From contig CM045738.1 in assembly GCA_024760905.1 (NCBI GenBank), forward strand, positions 44,814,797 through 44,878,796: a stretch of 64,000 nucleotides of DNA. Direction: 5' to 3'. Numbering within the stretch: the first letter of the stretch is position 1; each line of letters starts with the position of its first letter. Under the pieces are notes generated by a model. It saw only the letters and a list, made by a program, of their open reading frames with translations. It made no database searches and was not told the DNA's origin. This document shows, one piece after another, positions 48,307 to 59,303 of the stretch. The translations under genes were made by a program, and so were the position numbers. This DNA comes from Plotosus lineatus. Lineage: Eukaryota > Chordata > Actinopteri > Siluriformes > Plotosidae.

Positions 48307-49085
48307 AGGGATCCCTCACTTTCCGCGGTTAATAGGGATTGAGACCCCCCCCCCCCCCCCCGAATTTACGTGAAGTAGGATCAAACCCCCTGACTGAAGT
48401 ATCTCTACATGTATATATGTATATAATATCAATAAATACATATTCAACGCTATAAATGCTTATAACAATTAAACATTCAAAAATAGTGCATAAGAAAAAA
48501 TATAAATACAGTCACATACAGACTCACGCACGCGCACACACACACACACAGATGCATACCTCACATAAAAATGTAAGTAGTTTTGTTGGGTTGTTTTTTG
48601 GTGATATTGTTGTTTGTTGTTTGTTTGAGTTTTTTTGCACAATTGGCCTTGTTTTGCAACATTTTCCTTAACTTTTTCCCTTCAGTTCATTTCAGGTTCT
48701 GTAACCGCTTAATCCAAATTAGGGTTGCGGGGAGGCTGGCACCCATCCCAGCCGACACCGGGCAAGGGCAGAGTATACCCTGGACAGTTCGCAAGGCCAT
48801 CGCAGCGCGGAAACATGCTGACGGCTTTGCAGCTACTCTTGACGAAAGTCAGCAATGGTTCTTTTACATGAACCTCACACCATCGACAGTGAGAGACATG
48901 GCCGGCCTTTGATAACCCTGCACAACCTTCTGGAGAGTGGGACTCGAACCCCAACCGTTGGATCAGCGATCCAGCGCCCTATACCACTAGACCACCACTG
49001 TCACCTTTTCCCCTATTTTTCCTTAATTTCCTTGTTTTTTTTTATTTTTCGATGAATATTTTTGGAAAACCTGTGATGCATTTTA
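48307..49085. mobile_element. Tigger-type element (second family), split by a SINE, right end lost
   Basis: CAGGGATCCCTCACTTTCCG at the left matches the terminus of the element at 62714-63170. Interiors share AATACATATTCAACGCTATA, the CA run and TTCCTTGTTTTTTTT blocks. The copy stops near 49085 in TA repeats. A poly-C run at 48346-48360 lies inside. Confidence 0.75.
48693..49005 (-). mobile_element. SINE, H1 head with ATGAATG-type tail, inside a Tigger-type element
   Basis: Reverse SINE from GTAACCGCTTAATCCAAATT to CACCACTGTCACC. The flanks CTTTTTCCC and CTTTTCCCC suggest a short imperfect TSD, and the host element resumes directly after it (compare 63045-63070). Confidence 0.85.
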
Positions 49086-49138
49086 TATATATATATATAA
49101 ATATATATATATAATATAATTATTTAATATATAGAGTA

Positions 49139-49375
49139 TCCCCAGTGCAGTTAACTGGGTTATCAAAGGCCGGCCATGTCTGTCACTGTCTGTGGTGGGC
49201 GGTTCATGTACAAGAACCATTGCTGACTTTCGTCACTATCAATGTGTTTCTGCCTGTCAATGGCCTGGCAAGCTGTCCAGGGTGTACTCTGGATTAGCTC
49301 AGAGTCAGCTGAGATGGGTACCAGCCTCCCATCGACCCTAATTAGGCTTAAGCACTTCAGAAAATGAATGAATAT
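49139..49375 (+). mobile_element. SINE, H1 body with ATGAATG-type tail, 5' truncated
   Basis: Starts CCCCAGTGCAGTTAACTGGG and ends GGCTTAAGCACTTCAGAAAA TGAATGAAT. The head is missing. Confidence 0.85.
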
Positions 49376-49517
49376 ATATAAGCCTGGAGAAAGATATTAT
49401 AGCATCAGGAGTTTATTTCTCATCATTTTGCTGATAATGTACTAAAATAAAAATATTAATAAATACTGAATGGCATGCTGGCTAAATACCTGATTAAGAA
49501 ATTAGGATTTAAGATTT

Positions 49518-51484
49518 TGTCCTTAATCACTCTAACTTGCTGCACATCCTTCCCATCTCTATTTCTCTGCTGTGCCAACCTGTATAAATCATTTTCTCCC
49601 TCTTTACTTTCCAACCGAGCATACAAGTCATCATACACCCTCTGTTTGGATTTGACACCGCTACCTTTGCCTTACGCTGTGTCTCCCTGTTACTCCTGTT
49701 TACTCTCTTCAGTCCTCTCTATGTCCCACTTCTTCTTAGCTAACCTCTTCCTTTGTACACACTCCTGCACTTCCTCATTCCACCACCAAGTCTCCTTATC
49801 TCCTCTCCTTCCAGATGACACACCAAGTATTCTCTTACCTGTCTCCCTGATCACATTAGCTGTAGTGCAGTGTAGAGTGAGAAATGTATTGACTGATGAC
49901 AAAAGTGTGCTGGGAAGATGGAAAGAGTACTTTGAAGAGCTGAAGAATATGGAAAATGAGAGAGAAAAAGAGTCGAAGAGGTGACTGTTGAGGACCAGGA
50001 CGTAGCAAAGATTAGTAAGGGTGAAGAGAGGAGGGCATTGAAGAGGATGAAGAATGGAAAGGCAGTTGGTCCTGATGACATACCGGTGGAGGTATGGAAG
50101 TGTCGAGAAGAGGTAGCAGTAGATTTCCTGACAAGAACATTCAACAAGGTCTTAGAGAGTGAGAGGATGCCAGATGAATGGAGAAGTGTGATGTGCCCAT
50201 TTTTAAGAACAAGGGAGATGTGCAGAGTTGTGGCAACTACAGAGGGATAAAGTTGATGAGCCATACGATGAAGTTATGGGAAAGAATAGTGGAAGCTAGA
50301 CTAAAGGCAGAGGTCAGCATTTGTGAACAACAGTTTGGTTTCATGCCAAGAAAGAGCACCACAGATGCAGTGTTTGCTTTGGGTATGTTAATGGAGAAGT
50401 ACAGAGAAGGTCAGAGGGAGTTGCATTGTGTCGTTGTGGATCTAGAAAAAGCATATGACAGGGTGCCAAGCGAAGAACTGTGGTATTGCATGAGGAAGTC
50501 TGAAGTGGCAGAGAAGTGTGTTAGAGTGGTGCAGGATATGTATAAGAGATGTAAGACGGTGGTGAGGTGTGCTGTTGGTGTGACAGAACAGTTCAAGGTG
50601 GAGGTGGGACTGCATCAAGGATCAGCTCTGAGCCCCTTCTTGTTTGCTATGGTGATAGACAGGATGACAGACGAGGTTAGACAAGATTCCCCATGGACTA
50701 TGATGTTTGCAGATGACATTGTGATCTGTAGTGAGAGCAGAGAACAAGTGGAGGAAAATCTAGAGAGGTGGAGGTATGCCCTGGAAAGGAGAGGAATGAA
50801 GGTTAGCCTCAGTAAAACAGAATACATGTGCATGAATGACAAGGACCCAACAGGAACGGTGAGGTTACAGGGAGCAGAGATAAAGAAGGTGGAGGATTTT
50901 AAGTACTTAGGCTCAACAATCCAGAGCAATGGAGAGTGTGGAAAAGAGGTGAAGAAGCGTGTGCAGGCTGGTTGGAATGGTTGGAGAAAAGTGTCCGGTG
51001 TGATTTGTGATAGAAAGGTATCGGCAAGAATGAAAGGAAAAGTGTACAAGACGGTGTTGAGGCCAGCGATGTTGTATGGTTTAGAAACAGTGGCCCTGGG
51101 GAAAAGACAGGGGGCAGAGCTGGAGGTAGCAGAGATGAAAATGTTGAGGTTCCCTTTGGGAGTAACGAGGATGGATAGGATCAGGAATGAGTACATCAGA
51201 GGGACAGCCCATGTCAGATGTTTTGGAGACAAAGTCAGAGAGGCTAGATTGAGATGGTTTGGACATGTACAGAGGAGGGATAGTGAGTATATTGGTAGTA
51301 GGATGCTGAGGTTAGAACTACCAGGCAGACGGCCTAGAGGACGACCAAAGAGACGATTTATGGATGTGGTGAAGCAGGACATGAAGGCAGTTGGTGTAAG
51401 AGAAGAAGATGCAGAGAATAGGGTGAGATGGAGGCAGGTGATTGTGGCGACCCCTGAAGGGAACAGCCGAAAGGAAAAGAAGAA
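49518..51484 (+). mobile_element. RTE-type LINE with 5' inversion
   Basis: The plus part (about 49873-51484) carries most of the reverse transcriptase in a nearly intact frame of 452 codons (50178-51536). Motifs include [74 protein letters not shown] and the catalytic FADD, followed by GRPKRRF, the CGACCCCTGAAGGGAACAGC tail and (AAG)n. A 2-base loss near 50190 separates it from the preceding frame (49981-50250). The first ~350 bp (49518-49867) are in the opposite orientation and encode, on the minus strand, VIRETGKRILGVSSGR, TWWWNEEVQECVQRKRLAKK and YDDLYARLESKEGENDLYRL. Confidence 0.93.
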
Positions 51485-52142
51485 GATACTTGCAAATTCA
51501 CTATTTGTATTATACTTACACTATAATAAGATATAAACTATATACTATAATTACACTACGTTTATACAATAATAACTCTACGTATACCATGATTACTTTA
51601 TATTTATACTATAATTACAGTATAGTTATACATTACTCATACTATAACTATACCAGAACTATATATTTATACTATAATTATACTATATTTATACTATAAC
51701 TACGCTATATTTATACTATAATTTCACTATATTTATACTATAATCATGCTATATTTATACTATAAATTACACTATATTTATACGATAATCACACTATAAT
51801 TATACCGTACATGCTTATACTCTAATTAAACTAGTACTTTATATTTATACTATAATCACACTATAATTACACTATATTTATACTATAATTACACTATAAT
51901 TATACAGTACTTATACTACAAATCCACTATATTTATACAATAATAACTGTACGTATACCATGATTATATTATATTCATACTACAATTACACTATAATTAC
52001 ACTATATTTATGCATTACATATACTGTACTATAATTACAATAGTTCATTATATTCACACTATATTCACACAGTGCTTATACTATAATTACACGAGTACAC
52101 TATACTATACTATATTAGTGCTATCATTACACTATATACGTA

Positions 52143-52144
<2 letters not shown>

Positions 52145-52235
<91 letters not shown>
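52145..52235. repeat. (GT)n followed by (AT)n
   Basis: Compound dinucleotide repeat, GT for about 33 bp then TA for about 58 bp. Confidence 0.95.
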
Positions 52236-52240
<5 letters not shown>

Positions 52241-52442
52241 TGTTTCCCAACCCCTGTTCCGCGGCACATTAGTGTACCGTGAGAAATCATCAGGTGTGCC
52301 GCGGAAGATTAACCGAGTTCACTTAACGTGTAGTAACAGTGCTGTTCTGCTAGAGGGCAGTATCATTTTTGTTCTGTGGTGTGCCTCGTGATTTTTCTAA
52401 TGTAAAAGGTGTGCCTTGGCTCAAAAAGGTTGGGAAACACTG
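52236..52442. mobile_element. hAT-type MITE, second copy
   Basis: The ends CAGTGTTTCCCAACCCC and GGTTGGGAAACACTG are perfect over 14 bp and the interior is nearly identical to 18348-18538. No TSD is readable because the left flank is a TA repeat. Confidence 0.9.
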
Positions 52443-52601
52443 CCTTACTGAGGTTAAGTATTAAAGTGTCATAAGTATACTTTAAATGCACTTTATTTTG
52501 TACTACTTACACTTTAATCACTTTCATCATACTATATTTACTACAGTGACACTATACTGTACACGGTACTTTAACTACAGTTACACTTAATACTACAATT
52601 A

Positions 52602-52954
52602 GGGGGCAGTGGTGGTCTAGTGGTATAGGGCGCTGGATCGCTGATCCAAAGGTTGGGGGTTCGAGTCCCACTCTCCACAGGGTTGTCACTGTCCCCCCCA
52701 GTGCAGCTAACTGGGTTATCAAAGGCCGGCCATGTCTCTCACTGTCCATGGTGAGAGGCATGGAAAAGAACCATTGCTGACTTTTGTAAAGAGTAGGCTG
52801 CAAAGTCGTCAGCGTGTTTCTGTCCCTTGCTAAAAAGGGTTGTGACAGGAAGGGCATCCGACGTAAAAACCTCTGCCAAATCAAACGTGCGAATCAGATG
52901 ATTCGCTGTGGCGACTCCCGAGAAAAGGGAAAAAGCCGAAAGGAAGACAGACAG
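52602..52954 (+). mobile_element. Full-length SINE, H1 head with RTE-type tail
   Basis: The best complete copy: head GGGGGCAGTGGTGGTCTAGT, B box GGGGGTTCGAGTCCC, H1 body, GTGACAGGAAGGGCATCCGA, GCTGTGGCGACTCCCGAGAA and a (GACA)n end. The 19-bp repeat ACACTTAATACTACAATTA at 52583-52601 and 52955-52973 defines exact ends, 353 bp apart. The long perfect TSD points to a recent, LINE-driven insertion. Confidence 0.96.
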
Positions 52955-53359
52955 ACACTTAATACTACAATTAACACTAATACACTATACTTATACTACA
53001 AATACTATATTTACACTATACGTACAATAATGATACTGCAATTACTGTAGTTATATTACTGATGCAAAATAATTTAAAATCTGCACAATTTATTCTTGCG
53101 ATCACAATTTCCGATATCCACATCATCATCATCCTCATTTTTAAGTTAAAGATACACACTGTAAATACAGAAACACATCCTCCAGTCATGTACAGTATAA
53201 GTATGTTAGTACGTAGGACTGGGCGATAATAAAAAAATATAAATTTTAAAAAATGATCAAAATGCAGATGGAATCCTTTAACATGTATGAAACAAAAACT
53301 ACAGGATGGAAGCAGCAACGAGAACAGAAAGCATCTGCTGGAGATTTTCCACCTTCTAA

Positions 53360-53361
<2 letters not shown>

Positions 53362-53411
<50 letters not shown>

Positions 53412-53419
53412 CACATTTA

Positions 53420-53482
<63 letters not shown>
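53362..53482. repeat. Two (CA)n microsatellites
   Basis: CA runs at 53362-53407 and 53430-53482 separated by GTAACACATTTACTCTCTCT. Confidence 0.95.
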
Positions 53483-53484
<2 letters not shown>

Positions 53485-53905
53485 CCGAGAGAAAAGTTCA
53501 CCCAGAGTTGAAGCCACATCTGGGAACATTTTACTGCTAAAGAACTCCGAAAGAGAAAAAATTCTTAAACAGGACTCGTTTTTTGTTGTTGTTTACTTTT
53601 TCGAATGGAAAATGAGATGGCATGTACTCTCCACTATTCGACAATCATGAAGCTCCAGGAACTGAGTGGAAGCAACAAAACTACAACCACACAATCTTCT
53701 ACTATTCCTTCATTCAGACTCCAATTTTCATAATTCATTTCCCGCCCCCCCTTACACTAGCCATCACAACCTCAAGCTTTACCTGAACCCAAAGCCCAAC
53801 CTAATTCGAACCTGAACTCCAAAACCAAGTTTTACACCTTAAATAGCTCAGCCAAAACGTCCTCAGTCTGTTGGTTACAAATGGTCCTCAATATGTCGCA
53901 AAGGT

Positions 53906-53910
<5 letters not shown>

Positions 53911-53960
<50 letters not shown>
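53911..53960. repeat. (CA)n microsatellite
   Basis: Pure CA run. Confidence 0.95.
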
Positions 53961-53961
<1 letters not shown>

Positions 53962-54497
53962 TCTTAAAACCTCCATCCTAAAATTAAACTGATAACCTTT
54001 CTTCAGGCAAAAAAACCCTTCCATCACAGCGCTGCAGGATTCTGGATTCTGATTGGCTGCCCTGTGTTGACTCAGGTTCTATAACCGCAGCATTGACAGC
54101 AGTGTGGGTTGAAATACAGCAAATTCTCTGTTAAGTATAAATGTTAAATTCGCCCTGATGGTTATGGAGTTTCTCCTGGAAGGAGATGTTTATAACACTG
54201 ATGGGCGGAGTCTCCGGCACCAGAGGTTATGCTAAAACAGTTTCCTTCAGGACAGATGAATTTATACTTATTTGTGAATTTTATGTAAGAAAAGCCAAGC
54301 TGCTTTTATATTTTTATTTCAGTAAAATAAAGAGAGCGAACAAAGGGAGGCAGACAGGAATATCAGAGTTCCTATCTGGTCAATCAGAACTACTGTAATT
54401 GACCAATCAGAATCGAGTATAGGGAAAAAAGAAGATGGAAAGAGAAAACCAGAGGAAGGGCAAGAAGAAAAAGAAAGAGAAAGACAGAATGCAAGGG
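53961..54497. other. No gene or repeat recognised
   Basis: Ordinary sequence. GACCAATCAGAAC-type stretches at 54377-54412 repeat twice but I assign no function. Confidence 0.5.
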
Positions 54498-54500
54498 GGG

Positions 54501-54566
<66 letters not shown>
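54498..54566. repeat. (GA)n microsatellite
   Basis: GA run preceded by a G run. Confidence 0.95.
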
Positions 54567-54754
54567 TAACTCTGAGTCCACATGTTCACGTTCATCTTAA
54601 GACTCTATGAATCTTGATTCTCTTCACTGCCTTCGGAGCCTGAAAGCCTTTCTTTATTTTCTTTCTCTTTTCTCCTATCACTGGTGATCACTCGCTTCCT
54701 CTCGCCACCTCTCTGTCTGTTTCTCCGTCTAGCATCCAGGCAGAGTGTGCGTGC

Positions 54755-54792
<38 letters not shown>

Positions 54793-54848
54793 CGCAGGTT
54801 CGGAGCATTTCTGGAACGAACGACCTTGAGCCAGCAATGCGGGAGCGC

Positions 54849-54862
54849 GTTACCATGGCGAC
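54849..54862 (-). promoter_or_regulatory. Candidate RFX X-box
   Basis: The minus strand reads GTCGCCATGGTAAC, which fits the RFX consensus GTNRCC-NN-RGYAAC at every fixed position. It sits in a small CpG-bearing patch (54784-54920) directly after a GT run. No adjacent exon is identified, so its target is unknown. Confidence 0.4.
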
Positions 54863-55075
54863 GGCGCTTCACACATCCAGGAACAGCTGGATGCAAAGCA
54901 CTGCTAGAAATTTTAGCGGAGTCGCTATGGCGGCAGTAAATAAAATAAATATATAAATAAATGAGAAGAAGAAAAGACACCTTCTTGATCTCTGAACATG
55001 AAGAAAAAATTTTAATAAATGTTTTATTTTTTTCGGGAAGCAAGTGTTAACAGGTAAATAAACAAAATCATTTCT

Positions 55076-55335
55076 CCATTCATTTTCTGAACTGTTTAAT
55101 CCTAATTAGGGTAATGGGAAGGCTGGCGCCCATCACAGCCAACTCTGGGTTAGAGAGGGGTACACCCTGGACAGCGCGCTAGGCCATTACAGAGCCAACA
55201 CTCACACAACCATTCACAGCTGGGGGTGATTTGGAGCAGTCAGTTAACCCACTGTGCATGTTTTTGGACTGTAGGAGGAAACCGGAGAACCCGGAGGAAA
55301 CCCACGTAAGCACGGGGAGAACATGTGCCGCCTCC
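55076..55335 (-). mobile_element. SINE, H2 head with ATGAATG-type tail
   Basis: Reverse orientation: CATTCATTTTCTGAACTGTT tail end, GGTACACCCTGGACAGCGCG, then ACATGTTCTCCCCGTGCTTA and GGTTTCCTCCTACAGTCCAA in reverse. The outermost head is missing. Confidence 0.83.
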
Positions 55336-55461
55336 AAAATCATTTCGGAAGCAGAAAATGAATGATGTCATAAAAGCAGGTTTTCAGAAAATATTCCTTT
55401 TACAGAAAGTTCCCAGAATTCACTCTGTCTTCGATTTAATTTCATCTCATATCTGATATTT

Positions 55462-58262
55462 ATGCACAGAAAAGGTAGAGAGCTGGTTGACATGATGCAG
55501 AGGAGGAAGGTGGACATACTGTGTGTTCAGGAGACCAGGTGGAAAGGTAGCAAAGCTAAAAGCTTAGGAGCAGGGTTTAAGCTATTTTATCACGGTGTGG
55601 ATGGGAAGAGAAATGGAGTCGGAGTCATCTTGAAGGAGGAGTTTGTCAGGAATGTTCTAAAAGTGAAAAGAGTGTCAGACAGAGTGATGAATCTCAAGTT
55701 AGAAATTGAAGGTGTAATGCTCAATGTTGTTAGTGCTTATGCCCCACAGGCAGGATGTGAGCTAGAAGAGAAGGAGAGATTCTGGAGTGACTTAGATGAA
55801 GTGATGCAGAGTACCCCAGAGGTGAAAGAGTGGTCATAGGTGCAGACTTCAATGGACATGTTGGGGCAGGCAACAGAGGGGACGAGGAAGTGATGGGCAG
55901 GTTTGGTATCCAGGACAGGAACGCAGAAGGACAGATGTTGATAGATTTTGCAAAAAGGATGGAAATGGCTGTGGTGAATACTTTCTTTGAGAAGAAACAG
56001 GAGCATAGGGTGACTTATGAAAGCGGAGGTAGGCGCACACAGGTAGACTACATCTTGTGTAGGCGATGTAATTTGAAGGAAGTCAGTGACTGCAAAGTCA
56101 TCGTGGGTGAGAGCGTTGCCAAACAGCATAGGATGGTGGTGTGCTGGATGACTCTGATGGTGAGAAAGGTGAAAAAGGCAAAGGCAGAGCAGAAGACAAA
56201 GTGGTGGAAGCTGAAAAAGGAAGAGTGTCGTGTTGTCTTCAAGGAGGAGTTGAAACAGGCTTTGGGTGGCCAGGAAGTGCTTCCAAATGACTGGACAACC
56301 ACAGCAAATGTGATCAGGGACACAGGTAGGAGAGTACTTGGTGTGTCCTCTGGAAGGAAAGTAGATAAGGAGACTTGGTGGTGGAATGAGGAAGTGCAGG
56401 AGTGTGTACAAAGGAAAAGGTTAGCCAAGAAGAAGTGGGACATTGAGAGGACCGAAGAGAGTAAACAGGAGTACAGGGAGACACAGCGTAAGGCGAAAGT
56501 AGCAGGGGCTAAGGCCAACCAGAGGGCGATGATGACTTGTATGATAAGTTGGATAGTAAAGAGGGAGAAAATGATCTATACAGGTTGGCACAGCAGAGAA
56601 ATAGAGATGGGAAGGACATGCAGCAAGTTAGATTGATAAAGGACAGAGAGGGAACTGTATTGACTAATGACAGAAGTGTGCTGGGAAGATGGAAAGAGTA
56701 TTTTGAAGAGCTGATGAATGAGGAAAATGAGAGAGAAAAAGAGTAGAAGAGGTAACCATTGAGGAGCAGGATGTAGCAAAGATCAGTAAGGGTGAAGTGA
56801 GAAGGGCATTGAAGAGGATGAAGAATGGAAAGGCAGTTGGTCCCGATAATATACCTGTGGAGGTATGGAAGTGTCTAGGAGAGGTAGCAGTAGATTTTCT
56901 GACAAGAACATTCAACAAGGTACTAGAGAGTGAGCAGATGCCGGAGGAGTGGAGGAGAAGTGTGCTGGTGCCCATTTTTAAGAACAAGGGAGACGTGCAG
57001 AGTTGCAGCAACTACAGAGGGATAAAGTTGATGAGCCATACGATGAAGTTATGGGAAAGAATAGTGGAAGCTAGACTAAGGGCAGAGGTCAGCATTTGTG
57101 AACAACAGTTTGGATTCATGCCAAGAAAGAGCACCACAGATGCAATGTTTGCCTTGAGGATGTTAATAGAGAAGTACAGAGAAGGTCAGAGGGAGCTACA
57201 TTGTGCCTTTGTGGATCTGGAAAAAGCATATGACAGGGTGCCAAGAGAAGAACTGTGGTATTGCATGAGGAAGTCTGGAGTGGCAGAGAAGTATGTTAGA
57301 GTGGTGCAGGACATGTATGAGAGATGTAAGACAGTGGTGAGGTGTGCTGTCGGTGTGACCGATTTAATTCAAGGTGGAGGTGGGACTGCATCAAGGGTCA
57401 GCTCTGAGCCCCTTCTTGTTTGCTATGGTGATGGACAAGCTGACAGACGAGGTGAGACAAGAATCTCCATGGACTATGATGTTTGCAGATGACATCGTGA
57501 TCTGTAGTGAGAGCAGAGAACAAGTGCAGGAAAATCTAGAGAGGTGGAGGTATGCCCTGGAAAGGAGAGGAATGAAGGTTAGCCTCAGAAAATCAGAATA
57601 CATGTGTGTGAATGAGAAGGACCCAGGAGGAACAGTGATGTTACAGGGAGCAGAGATAACGAAGGTGGAGGATTTTAAGTACTTAGGCTCAACAATCCAG
57701 AGCAATGGAGAGTGTGGAAAAGAGGTGAAGAAGCGTGTGCAGGCAGGCTGGAATGGTTGGAGAAAAGTATCCGGTGTGATGTCCGATAGGAGAGTGTCAG
57801 CAAGAATGAAGGGAAAAGTGTACAAGATGGTGGTGAGGCCAGCGATGTTGTATGGCTTAGAAACAGTGGCGCTGAGGAAAAGGCAGGAGGCAGAGCTGGA
57901 GGTAGCGGAGAAGAAAATGTTGAGGTTCTCCCTGGGAGTAACGAGGATGGATAGGATCAGAAATGAGTATATCAGAGGGACAGCCCACGTAAGATGTTTT
58001 GGAGACAAAGTCAGAGAGAGTAGATTGAGATGGTTTGGACATGTACAGAGGAGGGATAGTGAGTATATTGGCAGTAGGATGCTGAGGTTGGAACTACCAG
58101 GCAGAAGGCCTCGAGGAAGACCGAAGAAGAGATTTATGGATGTGGTGAAGGAAGACATGAAGGTCGTTGGAGTCAGAAAAGAAGATGCGGAGGACAGGGT
58201 GAGGTGGAGGCGGATGATTTGCTGTGGCGACCCCTGAAGGGAGCAGCCGAAAGTAAAAGAAG
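55462..58262 (+). mobile_element. RTE-type LINE, nearly complete, with 11-bp TSD
   Basis: It begins inside the endonuclease (MMQRRKVDILCVQETRWKGS, GVGVILKEEFVRNVLKVKRV, VVSAYAPQAG, GADFNGHVG, TQVDYILCRR) and runs through a linker (TWWWNEEVQECVQRKRLAKK). The reverse transcriptase follows ([78 protein letters not shown]), ending GRPKKRF ... CCGDP and the tail GAAGGGAGCAGCCGAAAGTA. Frame breaks fall near 55836, 56620, 56744 and 57360, so it is not translatable as it stands. ATCTGATATTT flanks it at 55451-55461 and 58263-58273. Confidence 0.95.
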
Positions 58263-58273
58263 ATCTGATATTT

Positions 58274-58916
58274 GAATATATAACAAGTAACGTTTTAGTA
58301 AAATATTAGAACACACGACGTTTAACAGCTAAAACCTTTCACAAGCTCATAAACTGACGCCACGTAATAAAATAATCCATCGGATTACACGAACAAACCA
58401 CTGGAATCATCCACACAAACATCTGCAGATTTGCGGACGAAAAGTATCCACCCACAGAACTGCGTGTCCGTTAGATGCATACTACATCACTTCACTGTTC
58501 ACGTCATAGCTCGGTTATATTTAGCCACGCCCACATACACACCCCATTGGTACTGGTACTGATAAAAGAGTGACTACAGGATAACAGAGTGCCCCCTATA
58601 CCTACCACGTGAGGAATCTACCAGTAATGCAGCTCAGCTACTGCAGGACACATCATAAACCCCTCCCCCTTTATTGGGTATCACCACGTCTGTTCTGACA
58701 GGTATTCTGTGGAACAAGGTTTTTGTTTTAAACTGAGAAATTGTAGATCTGTTTTAAGATTTCCTGAAAAATGGGAGGGACGCAATGGTGGCATATTACC
58801 TTCAGTTTAGCTACAACAAATTCTGAAAACACACCAAAGCAAAAAGTACAAATGAAGAGGTTGTTAATTATCAACAATTATAAAATACTTTATACATTTA
58901 ACATATATAATTAAAA
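58274..58916. other. No gene or repeat recognised
   Basis: Ordinary sequence between two RTE copies. Confidence 0.5.
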
Positions 58917-59303
58917 GACAGGAGGCAGAGCTGGAGGTAGCAGAGATGAAAATGTTGAGGTTCTCTTTGGGAGTAACGAGGATGGATAGGATCAGGAATG
59001 CGTACATCAGAGGGACAGCCCATGTAAGATGTTTTGGAGACAAAGTCAGAGAGGCTAGATTGAGATGGTTTGGACATGTACAGAGGAGGGATAGTGAATA
59101 TATTGGTAGTAGGATGCTGAGGTTGGAACTACCAGGCAGAAGGCTCAGTGGAAGACCAAAGAGAAGATTTATGGACGTGGTGAAGGAGGACATGAAGGTC
59201 GTTGGAGTAAGAGTAGAAGATGCAGAGGATAGGTGAGATGGAGGCAGATCATTTGCTGTGGCGAACTCTGAAGGGAACAGCTGAAAGGAAAATTAGAAGA
59301 AGA
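58917..59303 (+). mobile_element. RTE-type LINE, short 3' fragment
   Basis: Starts at AAAAGACAGGAGGCAGAGCT and encodes MKMLRFSLGVTRMDRIRNAY to VKEDMKVVGVRVEDAEDR. A one-base loss breaks the last codons (GATAGGTGAGATGG), and the tail GAAGGGAACAGCTGAAAGGA is diverged. Confidence 0.92.

Larger units (their letters stand above)
51495..53050. repeat. AT-rich degenerate tandem array (split by insertions)
   Basis: Many copies of ACTATATTTATACTATAATT with period about 20-24 bp fill 51495-52140 and recur in weaker form at 52450-52601 and 52974-53050. The array is interrupted by (GT)n(AT)n (52145-52235), a hAT MITE (52236-52442) and a SINE (52602-52954). Confidence 0.85.

Noticed and set aside
50178..51536. 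A 452-codon reverse transcriptase frame as a host gene
   Set aside because: It is the RT domain of an RTE LINE copy with the element's 3' tail and a 5' inversion; five other copies lie in the window.
52602..52675. tRNA genes suggested by A-box/B-box-like starts (here and at the other SINE heads)
   Set aside because: The heads do not fold as full cloverleafs by eye, are followed by SINE bodies and occur in many copies with TSDs.
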